Virus record (IMG/VR): IMGVR_UViG_3300036832_000548
Coordinates: 1-64,000 of that record
Strand: one strand, 5' to 3'
Length of the DNA stretch: 64,000 nucleotides
Source: a virus
How positions within the stretch are numbered: the stretch's first letter is position 1; each line of letters starts with the position of its first letter. Position numbers and translations under genes: made by a program. The notes under the pieces were generated by a model that saw only the letters and a list, made by a program, of their open reading frames with translations, had not been told where the DNA came from and did no database searches. Below, piece after piece: positions 1 through 7,417 of this stretch.

Positions 1-62
1 CTCGAAAGTTTATAAACTTACCAGCGCAACAAAAAATACACCTAATAAAGGACTGAAAAATA

Positions 63-1682
63 ATGGGATTGCGAGGAATTGGAGCGAGGCCGTTATCGGC
101 GCGTTCGCATCCATTAGATCCAAAGGTCAAGGCGGCGAACAAGCGTTTGCCGTGGATGAAGAAGACGTTGACGACGCGGTCAAGTCGGGTGATTGCGTTT
201 TGTCAGGACTTGACGGTGACGAGCGGCCCGGACGCTGGCAAGAAGCTGGTGTTGAGGCCGTGGCAGAAGGCGTTCATCGAGGATGTTTATCGAGTTGACG
301 CTGATGGCATCAGGCCTGTGCGGACGGCGGTGCTGTCGATGGGGCGCAAGAACGGGAAGACGCAGCTCGCGGCGGCGTTAGCGTTGTGCCACTTGTGTGG
401 ACCGGAGGCAGAGAGCCGGGGCGAGATCTATAGCTGCGCCAACGACCGCTTTCAGGCGGGAAAAATTTTTAACGAAATGGTAGCCCTGGTCGACAAGCAT
501 CCGTACTTGCGTGAGCGCACCAACATTGTGAATTTCCGCAAGGACATTGTTGATATGGAGACGGGGTCGATCTATTCGGCGCTGTCTTCTGAGGCACGGA
601 CCAAGATGGGATTGAATCCATCTTTCTGTTGCTATGACGAGCTTGGGCAGGCGGGTGATCGTGAGCTCTATGATGCGATGGATAGCGCGATGGGCGGTCG
701 CAAGGAGCCGCTGCTGCTGGTGATCTCGACGCAGGCGGCGGATGATTTTGCGCCGATGTCGCAGCTCATCGATTATGGGATCAAGGTCAATGCCAAGGAC
801 ATTATTGATCCGGCGTTTCATCTGACGCTGTTTCGGGCACCGGAGGATGCGGACCCGTGGGCGCTGCAGACATGGAAGGCGGCGAACCCGGCGCTGAACG
901 ATTTTCGGTCGCTGTCGGATCTGGAGCGGCAGGCGAAGCAGGCGCAGCGGATGCCGGCGCAAGAGAGTTCGTTCCGCAATCTGATTTTGAACCAGCGCGT
1001 GAGCGCGCACACCAAGTTCATCGAGCGCAGCGAGTGGAACGCCTGTGATGGCGAGCCTGACATTCCGATTGGGGTACCGGTGTATGCGGGGCTCGATCTG
1101 GGGGCCACGCGCGACATGAGCGCGCTGGTGATCGTGCATCAGGATTTCAACAACGTCTTTCATGTCGTCCCGTACTTTTGGCTTCCCGGTGATGTGCGGG
1201 ATCGAACCGACAAGGACAAGGCGCCGTATGAGAGCTGGGTGCGGCAAGGTTCAGTGATATCGTCGGGAGCGACGACGGACCCTGCGGTGATCGCGCACAA
1301 GATTGCGGAGATCAACGGTCAGAACAAGATCCAGACGCTGGCGTTCGACCGCTGGCGGATCAACGATCTCAAGCGCGAGCTGGACGCCATCGGGTGCTAT
1401 GTGCAGCTCGTCCCCCACGGCCAAGGGTTCAAAGATATGTCCCCGGCTGTGGACGTGCTCGAGCGGCTGGTGGTGCAGCGCCGGATCAGGCATGGGGGTA
1501 ATAAGCCGCTGGCGATGTGCGTGGCCAATGCGACGATCTCGCGCGATCCTACTGGCGGTCGCAAGCTGGACAAAGCGAAGAGCACGGGGCGGATCGACGG
1601 GATCGTGGCGCTCGCGATGGCGTTTTCGCTGGCGCTGATCAAGAGCGAGCGACCCATAGACGTGGAAGCTTTGATTGGGTGA
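63..1682 (+). CDS. terL: Phage terminase large subunit
   Basis: Motor ATPase and nuclease that cuts concatemeric phage DNA and pumps it into the prohead. A Walker A-type loop (GRKNGKT) lies at about residues 94-100, an acidic Walker B-type strand (CCYDELG) near 187-193, and the C-terminal half starts an RNase H-like nuclease with a conserved Asp strand (GLDLGATRD, near 343). The length of 539 residues is usual for Terminase_1/HK97-type large subunits. AAAGGA about 10 bases before the ATG supports the start. No small subunit is visible in the 62 bases to the left, so it lies outside the window or is absent. The next gene begins 7 bases after the stop. Confidence 0.95.
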   Translation: MGLRGIGARPLSARSHPLDPKVKAANKRLPWMKKTLTTRSSRVIAFCQDLTVTSGPDAGKKLVLRPWQKAFIEDVYRVDADGIRPVRTAVLSMGRKNGKTQLAAALALCHLCGPEAESRGEIYSCANDRFQAGKIFNEMVALVDKHPYLRERTNIVNFRKDIVDMETGSIYSALSSEARTKMGLNPSFCCYDELGQAGDRELYDAMDSAMGGRKEPLLLVISTQAADDFAPMSQLIDYGIKVNAKDIIDPAFHLTLFRAPEDADPWALQTWKAANPALNDFRSLSDLERQAKQAQRMPAQESSFRNLILNQRVSAHTKFIERSEWNACDGEPDIPIGVPVYAGLDLGATRDMSALVIVHQDFNNVFHVVPYFWLPGDVRDRTDKDKAPYESWVRQGSVISSGATTDPAVIAHKIAEINGQNKIQTLAFDRWRINDLKRELDAIGCYVQLVPHGQGFKDMSPAVDVLERLVVQRRIRHGGNKPLAMCVANATISRDPTGGRKLDKAKSTGRIDGIVALAMAFSLALIKSERPIDVEALIG

Positions 1683-1689
1683 GAGTGAC

Positions 1690-2226
1690 ATGAGCCTCGC
1701 CTTGCGGGCGCGGCCTGATTTGCCCCGGCCAGGGTGCCGGGTGCGGCTTGTGTGCGGACCACCAGCAGCGGGCAAGTCGACACACGTTGCGCAGCATGCG
1801 AGCGCCAACGACGTGGTGATCGACGTTGATGCCATTGCGCAGGAACGCGGGCTTGGCAGGGATCGACCAGCTGCAGCGATTGGAGATCTGCTGGACGAGC
1901 GCAACGCGCGGCTTGCCGCACTGGCAGACGAGCCCAGCACAAGAACGGCTTGGGTGATTCTCACCGCGCCGTCGCCAGCGTTGCGGGCTTGGTGGTGTGA
2001 AACGCTTGGCGTGGCCCCGGACGACATGGTGCTGCTGCTGCCAAGCCGGGAAGAGTTGCAGCGGCGCATCATCGCGGACCCGGACCGGCGCTACGTCACG
2101 GGGTTGTATCTCGACCTGGTCGCGCAATGGTTTGCGCGCGAGCGGGCAAATGATCCCGGCATCTTGCGTCCCGGTTGGGACGAGAGCGGCATCCCGCTCG
2201 ATCCGTTGCATCCTTGGAACCGCTAA
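1690..2226 (+). CDS. P-loop kinase-like ATPase (small, phage head module)
   Basis: 178-residue protein with an N-terminal Walker A loop (GPPAAGKST, about residues 24-32) followed by a strand ending in DVDAI, an arrangement seen in small kinases of the AAA/polynucleotide-kinase type. An Arg-rich segment (RRIIADPDRRY) in the C-terminal half resembles the lid of such kinases. The frame is open from a TTG at 1675, but the ATG at 1690 has a GAGAG purine run just upstream and avoids overlapping terL, so it is preferred. The gene lies between terminase and a capsid-like gene, a place where HK97-type phages normally carry portal. Substrate unknown; a nucleotide, nucleic-acid end or sugar kinase are all possible. 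Confidence 0.7.
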   Translation: MSLALRARPDLPRPGCRVRLVCGPPAAGKSTHVAQHASANDVVIDVDAIAQERGLGRDRPAAAIGDLLDERNARLAALADEPSTRTAWVILTAPSPALRAWWCETLGVAPDDMVLLLPSREELQRRIIADPDRRYVTGLYLDLVAQWFARERANDPGILRPGWDESGIPLDPLHPWNR

Positions 2227-2239
2227 AGGAACCCTGACC

Positions 2240-3310
2240 ATGCTCGACAAAGTCAGCGAGCGCACGGCCCCAACCTTCACGCCGCGGCGTGATCCGCCGC
2301 CTCCGGGCAATCTGCTGTGCCGCTACATCACGGCGCATGCCAAGGCGTTCGTGGCGCGGATGCCGCCTGAAGAGGTGGCGCGCGATTGGTGGCCTGACGA
2401 TCCCATGGTCGCGACCTTACTGCGCGCGGCCTCGACCCCGGCGCAGGTCGGGCAAGCCGGATGGGCGGCAGAGCTGGCGCGCCGCATCGTCAACGATACG
2501 CTCGAGGTGCTGGCCCCGGCCTCAGCATCAGCCGCAGTGTTCCAGAGATCGCCGCAGCTCTCTTGGGGCAACGAGGCGATCATTTCCGTGCCGGGATTTG
2601 CCGCTGGCACGTCAGGCAAGACCAGTGTGTTCGTGGCAGAACGCCAGCCGATTCCGGTCTATCAGCCGCTGGTATCGGCGGCGCAGCTGCTCCCGTACAA
2701 GCTCGCGGGCATCATGGTGGCGACCCGCGAGGTGATCGAAGGCAGCAACGCAGAGTCGCTGATCGAGGATCTCATACGGCAATCGTTCGGACGCGCGCTG
2801 GACGAGGTTTTGATCGACGCCAATCCCGCAGCGGCCAATCGGCCTGCAGGCCTGCGCAATGGCGTGGTGGCACTCACGGCGACCACCGGCGCGGATGCGT
2901 GGGGCAATTTTATCGCGGACGTGAGCAAGCTCGCGGACGCCGTCTCCCCGGTGTCGGGCAATGCCCCGCTGGTCTTCATCGGCTCCGCTGGCCGCAAGAT
3001 GCGCGCCAACATTCTGGGCCTTGACGACCTCGATGACGCAGAGGTGTTCGGATCGAACGCGGTGATCAACGATTTCATGTGCATCGCCACGGCGGCGTTG
3101 GTGTCGGCGGTCGGCGTCCCGGAGGTCGAGGTCCAGAAAGTCGGCACGCTGACCATGGACGACGCGCCTGCAGCTGACCCGACAACGCCTGTCGGGACCT
3201 ACAAATCGCTGTGGCAGACCGACTCGTTCGGCATCAAAGTGCGCTGGCCGTTGAGCTGGGCAATGCGCGATTCGCGCGGCTTTGCGTGGCTGACCCCAAC
3301 AGGATGGTGA
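2240..3310 (+). CDS. HK97-type major capsid protein paralogue (stand-alone)
   Basis: 356-residue protein whose C-terminal two thirds resembles the HK97 capsid fold family and, more directly, the capsid half of the fusion protein at 7418-9694: both contain RPAG[LI]xNGVVALTAT and a C-terminal block with QTDS, a following basic strand and P-L-[SN]-W-A. It has no protease or scaffold domain of its own. The N-terminal 100 residues (Pro-rich, then helical) are not matched in the paralogue. The frame is open back to 1997, but the ATG at 2240 follows AAAGGAACC and begins after the previous stop. It could be a second shell protein, a decoration protein derived from a capsid gene, or the main capsid protein processed in trans; the sequence does not decide. 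Confidence 0.8.
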   Translation: MLDKVSERTAPTFTPRRDPPPPGNLLCRYITAHAKAFVARMPPEEVARDWWPDDPMVATLLRAASTPAQVGQAGWAAELARRIVNDTLEVLAPASASAAVFQRSPQLSWGNEAIISVPGFAAGTSGKTSVFVAERQPIPVYQPLVSAAQLLPYKLAGIMVATREVIEGSNAESLIEDLIRQSFGRALDEVLIDANPAAANRPAGLRNGVVALTATTGADAWGNFIADVSKLADAVSPVSGNAPLVFIGSAGRKMRANILGLDDLDDAEVFGSNAVINDFMCIATAALVSAVGVPEVEVQKVGTLTMDDAPAADPTTPVGTYKSLWQTDSFGIKVRWPLSWAMRDSRGFAWLTPTGW

Positions 3311-3314
3311 CGAC

Positions 3315-4523
3315 GTGCTGCGCAAGCCCGTCATGAAGGCTGCAGAGTTCGGCGGGTTCGAACCACTCGACCTCGCGCCGGTGATCGTGTGCGAGCACAC
3401 GCAGACCGGCTGGCGCGGCCTGACCAAGGACGGCGAGATCCTCAACGTCAGCGGACACGTCAACGGATCGCAGCTCGACATTCCGCCCAATCTGGCGATC
3501 ACCCGTGGCGGCAACATCATCGGCTATCACGCGATCGACGTTGAACCCCACGACGGCGTCATCGCGGACTATCTTGAGCACCTCAACGCCGCGACCGCCT
3601 TGGTGCGCGACAACGACGCTCTGCAGGCCTTGAAGGAAATCGATTGCGCGCTGACCTGCGCCGCGACCGTGCTCGCCCGCTACAACCGCGCCATGATCCT
3701 GCTGCAGCTGGGCCGCTGGGACGAAGGTTTTGCGGAGTGGGCGGACTGCGAACAGACCTCGCCACTGTTCCGCCGCCCGCAATACGTCAAGGCCATCGAG
3801 CACGGACTCCAACCATGGCGCGGCGAGGAGATCGCCGGTAAGAAGCTGTTGCTGATCCACGACCACGGTTTTGGCGACACCATCATGATGCTGCGGCTCG
3901 TCCCGCTGCTCAACCTGATGGGCGCAGAGGTCGTGCTGCAGCTGCCGCAGGAGCTGGAGCGCCTCGCCGCGCAAGTCGCGCCGGTCACTCGCGACCTAGT
4001 CGATGCGGATTTTGTGTGCTCGATCCTGATGCTGCTGGCACAGCCGCAGCTAGGCGACACCAAAAAGATCATGGCCAGCGCGCCCTACCTGCAGGTCGAC
4101 ACTGGGCTGCAGAACAAATGGCTTGAGCGGCTGGGCTCGCATCACCGGCGCATCGGCATCGCTTGGTCAGTAGGTGTCGACCACAAGGACGATTTTCCGC
4201 GCACCATCCCGGTCGCGTATCTGGCGCAGGAATTGGCGCGCGACGGCGAGCTGATCACCGTGCAACAGCCGCTAACCGGCGAACGGTTCGAGGATTTTGC
4301 GGATTGCGCCGCGCTGATGAGCCTGCTGGACGAGATCGTCACGGTCGACACCGCCGCCGTGCATCTCGCCGGCGCGATCGGCCACCCGCGCATCACCCTG
4401 CTGCTGTCGCACTGGTCGAGCTGGCGCTGGCGCTTGCCGCTCTATCGCAACCTGCACATCTGCCAGCAGGAAACCGCGGGCGATTGGGCCAGCGCGCTCG
4501 CCGCCCGCAAAGCCGCGCCATGA
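3315..4523 (+). CDS. TPR / glycosyltransferase family 9-like protein
   Basis: 402 residues. The N-terminal 90 residues are unlike the rest. Residues about 95-150 look like one or two TPR helices (ALxxxDxAL, RYNRAxxLLxLGRWxEGFAEW). The remainder resembles the GT9/ADP-heptosyltransferase-like half of TPR-glycosyltransferase proteins: GKKLLLIHDHGFGDTIMMLR, a central RIGIAWSVG strand, and a C-terminal segment with DTAAVHLAGAIGHP that forms the nucleotide-sugar site in GT9 enzymes. A GTG at 3315 is used; an ATG at 3333 is the alternative. It overlaps the methyltransferase gene by ATGA, which implies coupled expression. Its place between two capsid genes suggests it glycosylates a virion protein or alters host surface glycan; this is inference. 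Confidence 0.75.
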   Translation: MLRKPVMKAAEFGGFEPLDLAPVIVCEHTQTGWRGLTKDGEILNVSGHVNGSQLDIPPNLAITRGGNIIGYHAIDVEPHDGVIADYLEHLNAATALVRDNDALQALKEIDCALTCAATVLARYNRAMILLQLGRWDEGFAEWADCEQTSPLFRRPQYVKAIEHGLQPWRGEEIAGKKLLLIHDHGFGDTIMMLRLVPLLNLMGAEVVLQLPQELERLAAQVAPVTRDLVDADFVCSILMLLAQPQLGDTKKIMASAPYLQVDTGLQNKWLERLGSHHRRIGIAWSVGVDHKDDFPRTIPVAYLAQELARDGELITVQQPLTGERFEDFADCAALMSLLDEIVTVDTAAVHLAGAIGHPRITLLLSHWSSWRWRLPLYRNLHICQQETAGDWASALAARKAAP

Positions 4524-5119
4524 TGTTGCTGCCGACTATTCCCATCAGCAATCTGCCGGTCGGACCCATGCCGGTCGATTGGCAGGATCTGCCGCCGACC
4601 TATCTGAATTTTGGCGAGTTGGAGATCATCGTTGCGCTACTGCGAGCTGCGGCACGCCAGGACATCATCGTTGAAATCGGGCTGGCTGAGGGCCGCACCG
4701 CCAAGGCGATCTTAAGGGAATTGCCGCATGTGCAGAAATATATCGGCATCGATACCAGTGATGCGGGGTATCAGCCCAAACTGCGCAGCCAATGGACTGA
4801 ACGCTCGCCGTCGCCGGGATATCTCGCGCTCAACGAACCGCGCTTCGACCGCTGGCTGCTTCCACGCGGATCGCTCGACTTGACTGCTGACGACTTTCCG
4901 CCGGTTGATGCGGTGTTCATCGATGGCGATCATTCCTCAGAGGTCGTGCGCCATGACAGCGATCTCGCCCGCGCCATCGTGCGCGAAGGCGGCATCGTGA
5001 TCTGGCACGATGCTTCGAACGTGTCAGTCGAGGTGCATAGTGTGCTCACTCGTCTGGTAAACGAGGGTTGGCCAATCAATCAGATCGAAGGGACATGGTT
5101 GGCTTTTATGAAGGTCTAG
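4520..5119 (+). CDS. Class I SAM-dependent methyltransferase
   Basis: 199 residues. The nucleotide-binding motif I is present as VEIGLAEGRTAKAIL (about residues 51-65), followed by YIGIDTSD (motif II acidic strand) and VDAVFIDGDHS (motif IV, with the Asp-His pair typical of Methyltransf_24-type enzymes acting on glycans and small molecules). The closing GGIVIWHDA strand is also typical. The ATG overlaps the upstream stop as ATGA. Fourteen bases of its 3' end, including its stop codon, are also the 3' end of the HNH gene on the other strand. Probably works with the glycosyltransferase upstream. Confidence 0.8.
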   Translation: MMLLPTIPISNLPVGPMPVDWQDLPPTYLNFGELEIIVALLRAAARQDIIVEIGLAEGRTAKAILRELPHVQKYIGIDTSDAGYQPKLRSQWTERSPSPGYLALNEPRFDRWLLPRGSLDLTADDFPPVDAVFIDGDHSSEVVRHDSDLARAIVREGGIVIWHDASNVSVEVHSVLTRLVNEGWPINQIEGTWLAFMKV

Positions 5120-5585
5120 CAAATTCGCCGTGCAGTTCCTGAGCGGCATCTCGATACGCGGCAAATGCTTCAGCTTTAGTTTTGAAACGGCCCAGATGAA
5201 TAAAATGCCCGTTGACTGATATTGTTGCTCGCCATGGTCGCTGTTTGATCGCTGCTGAATATGAAACGCCTTTAAATCCGCTAGCGTTGTTTTTATTTTT
5301 CGGACGGTTCTGTTGGTTCTGTGATCGTGTTGAAAGACGGAGATTCGTGAAGCGATTATCCGTGCCCTTGCCGTTGCGATGATCAATCCATTCGGACGGC
5401 ATTGTGCCTGTCATCCACAGCCATGCGATACGATGCACGTAATAAGTTTTGTCAGCAACACGAACGACCAAATAGCCGTTTGTGAGCGTCCCTACTTTCT
5501 TGCCCGTAGTTCTGCGTTTGAGAAGGCCCGTATGCGGATCGTACACAAACAACTTTCGCACCCGAGACGATGTGAGCTTGGACAT
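5106..5585 (-). CDS. HNH homing endonuclease with C-terminal AP2 domain (copy 1)
   Basis: 159 residues on the minus strand, opposite to the head genes. An HNH_3-type nuclease fold runs through YYVHRIAWLWMTG and EWIDHRNGKGTDNRFTNLR (DH...N motif, about residues 66-83). It is followed by an AP2-type DNA-binding unit (FKGVSY...WRATI...LGRFKTKAEAFAAYRDAA). This is the standard layout of phage free-standing homing endonucleases, which cut cognate sites and spread by repair. It ends inside the 3' end of the methyltransferase gene. A second copy of the same family stands at 6896-7390. Confidence 0.92.
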   Translation of the reverse strand: MSKLTSSRVRKLFVYDPHTGLLKRRTTGKKVGTLTNGYLVVRVADKTYYVHRIAWLWMTGTMPSEWIDHRNGKGTDNRFTNLRLSTRSQNQQNRPKNKNNASGFKGVSYSAAIKQRPWRATISVNGHFIHLGRFKTKAEAFAAYRDAAQELHGEFARPS

Positions 5586-5599
5586 AGCGAAAGCATAGC

Positions 5600-5695
5600 A
5601 TGAAATGGTGGGAGCGCCTGCTGATCGTGCTCGCCATCATGGGCGTGATGATCATCGCGCTCATCATCCTGTTGAGCTTCCCAACTCCACTGTGA
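5600..5695 (+). CDS. 31-residue single-span membrane peptide
   Basis: Tiny frame starting MKWWERLLIV with a 22-residue hydrophobic segment and ending SFPTPL. It lies in the short gap between the 5' end of the first HNH gene and the next head gene and is followed 9 bases later by that gene. Upstream AAGCATAGC is a poor ribosome site, which lowers confidence. Tiny membrane proteins are common in phage morphogenesis operons; no function can be given. Confidence 0.4.
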   Translation: MKWWERLLIVLAIMGVMIIALIILLSFPTPL

Positions 5696-5704
5696 GCAAA
5701 GATC

Positions 5705-6133
5705 GTGAGCACGCAGCACCCCACCGTGGAACTGATCGCCGGCGACGATTGGGAAATCGCCATCACGATGCTGGACGATGCGGGCAACCCGTTCGACCTC
5801 ACCGGCGCGACTATTTCATGGACGCTGATCGATGACGGCGGGCAACAGTTCATCGCACCGGACGAGGTGACCGTATCCGTCGCCACCGACCCCACGACCG
5901 GGGTCGCAACGGTCACCGTCCCCGGCACGGTCACCACCAGACTGAAGACATTCCTCTATCACGACGCCACGCGCATCGTCGTTGCAGGAGTAACCACAAC
6001 GATCTTGGTGGGCGACATCAAGGTCACCTCAGATCCGTTCGTGCCGCCCGTGCCGGTCTACAAGTTCACCAGCAAGGTGACAGGCGCGATGGGAGCGACT
6101 GAAGCTGCTGACACGGCTGATGTTGCAGCATAG
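5705..6133 (+). CDS. Phage structural protein, beta-sandwich-like, with a terminal repeat unit
   Basis: 142 residues. The segment LxAGDDWEIAITMLDDAGNPFDLTGATISWTL is typical of small phage proteins with an immunoglobulin-like or BppU N-terminal-like beta fold. The tail GAMGATEAADTADVAA matches one unit of the 21-residue repeat that fills the 928-residue protein at 49324-52110. GTG start at 5705. It lies between a membrane peptide and a GNAT-like gene and is probably a minor virion component; no exact role is recognised. Confidence 0.6.
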   Translation: MSTQHPTVELIAGDDWEIAITMLDDAGNPFDLTGATISWTLIDDGGQQFIAPDEVTVSVATDPTTGVATVTVPGTVTTRLKTFLYHDATRIVVAGVTTTILVGDIKVTSDPFVPPVPVYKFTSKVTGAMGATEAADTADVAA

Positions 6134-6144
6134 GACGCAGGTCC

Positions 6145-6909
6145 ATGCCCAGCGAAGACGTGCATGAGGTCGCGCAAGCGAATTTCGAGTTCTACAAGGT
6201 CGATGGTGACGTAGCCAGGGACCTTGGACACGACAAGCCGGTCAACGACATGAAGGACGCGGTGCGCGAGGTCGGCGCACACCCTGACCAAGTGCATAAC
6301 GTCGTGCAGCATGTGCTCGAGGCCGCAGACGAAAGCGGCAGCGCAACGAAGGCGCGAGAGGAATTTGATTTCAGCGGGCCGTTCGAAAAGCACCACGACG
6401 CCGCGCTCACCGTGCTGGAACAACACGAAGCAAAAAAACCAAAGGATTGGGGAGAGAGCAAAAAGTGGGAAGGCTGGCCCGATGACGTGACGATCAGTCA
6501 TGAGGCGACGAAGACCACTGTGACTATTAAGTCATTCGGAAGAGATCACAAATATACGGATGGGCAATTGCGTCAGGTGTTGGTGACTGATCTCTTCACA
6601 CCGGAAGAGTTTCGTGGAAAAGGCGGCGCTCATGCGGTAATGACGAAGGTTGAGACATTTTTGGACGTGCATAATCTGGTTGCAGTGCTTAATGCGCCGC
6701 CAGATGAAGAACGACCAGGTCTGCCTCAGCTTCATGCGCTTTATGCGCAGCATGGATTTTTCGCAGGCGCAAATAAACTTGAAATGATCAGATTACCCGG
6801 CGGGGTGAAGCCGACTGAAAAACCCAAGCCAAAAAAGGTTTTGATCCCGACGAGCCGCGCGATGAACAAGGCCGCTGGAGCGATGAGCGAGGCAACTAGC
6901 GAGGCCTAG
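6145..6909 (+). CDS. GNAT-like acetyltransferase domain protein
   Basis: 254 residues. The N-terminal 110 residues are charged and helical, without a recognised fold. The central part resembles a GNAT domain: VTDLFTPEEFRGKGGAHAVM corresponds to motif A with the acetyl-CoA loop (RGKGGA), followed by a helix, a VAVLNAP strand and LYAQHGFF, the usual end of GNAT domains. The C-terminus is Lys/Pro-rich. An alternative is a phage structural protein with a GNAT passenger domain. It is the third putative modifying enzyme between the two capsid genes. Its last 14 bases overlap the second HNH gene. Confidence 0.6.
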   Translation: MPSEDVHEVAQANFEFYKVDGDVARDLGHDKPVNDMKDAVREVGAHPDQVHNVVQHVLEAADESGSATKAREEFDFSGPFEKHHDAALTVLEQHEAKKPKDWGESKKWEGWPDDVTISHEATKTTVTIKSFGRDHKYTDGQLRQVLVTDLFTPEEFRGKGGAHAVMTKVETFLDVHNLVAVLNAPPDEERPGLPQLHALYAQHGFFAGANKLEMIRLPGGVKPTEKPKPKKVLIPTSRAMNKAAGAMSEATSEA

Positions 6910-7390
6910 CGAATTCACCGAAATGCGTGCGGGCTGCGACCATGTAGGCGGCGTGAGCTGCGCGCCGGGTTTTGAACCGACCGAGATTGATTGTTTTGTA
7001 ATTCACTTTGATGCGGGCGGCATAAAGGCCACGGGCTTTATCGAATGTCACACCTTTCGGAGTGGATTTCTGTTTCTTGCGCCATCGTTTGCTGTTCGCT
7101 CCGTTGGTCGAATAGTTGGCCTGACGCAAATTGCTCCAGCGGTCATCGGAAGGATTGCCATTCGTGTGATCGATCATACGGCGGGGCCAACGCCCAGTCA
7201 TGTGAACCCAAGCCAAGCGACCTGTCATGTGGATGACTTGGTCAAGGCAAATCTGCCGATGACCATCATGACGCAGAGTGCCAGCAATATCGCCAGCTCT
7301 GACGTGCCCCTGACGATTGACACGCCAAAAGAACAAACCGGATGCCGGATCGTAGTCGAGCAGTGCTCGCAATCGTTTCGCCGTTAGCAT
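6896..7390 (-). CDS. HNH homing endonuclease with C-terminal AP2 domain (copy 2)
   Basis: 164 residues, minus strand, same family and layout as the gene at 5106-5585. The HNH part includes RLAWVHMTGRWPRRMIDHTNGNPSDDRWSNLR split across residues 60-92 (DH...N motif), followed by an AP2-like unit (PKGVTFDKARGLYAARI...LGRFKTRRAAHAAYM). The C-terminus FGEFARPR closely matches GEFARPS of copy 1. The start is taken at the ATG at 7388-7390 (MLTAKRLRALLDY), because the longer upstream frame runs antisense through the protease-capsid gene. Its 3' end overlaps the GNAT-like gene by 14 bases, exactly as copy 1 does with the methyltransferase. Confidence 0.92.
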   Translation of the reverse strand: MLTAKRLRALLDYDPASGLFFWRVNRQGHVRAGDIAGTLRHDGHRQICLDQVIHMTGRLAWVHMTGRWPRRMIDHTNGNPSDDRWSNLRQANYSTNGANSKRWRKKQKSTPKGVTFDKARGLYAARIKVNYKTINLGRFKTRRAAHAAYMVAARTHFGEFARPR

Positions 7391-7417
7391 CTCCGATCTC
7401 CCTTGCAGGAGGCCATT

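Noticed and set aside
378-1247. Long minus-strand frame opposite terL (289 codons)
   Set aside because: Arg-rich shadow of the plus-strand gene with no domain pattern and no ribosome site; terL is certain on the other strand.
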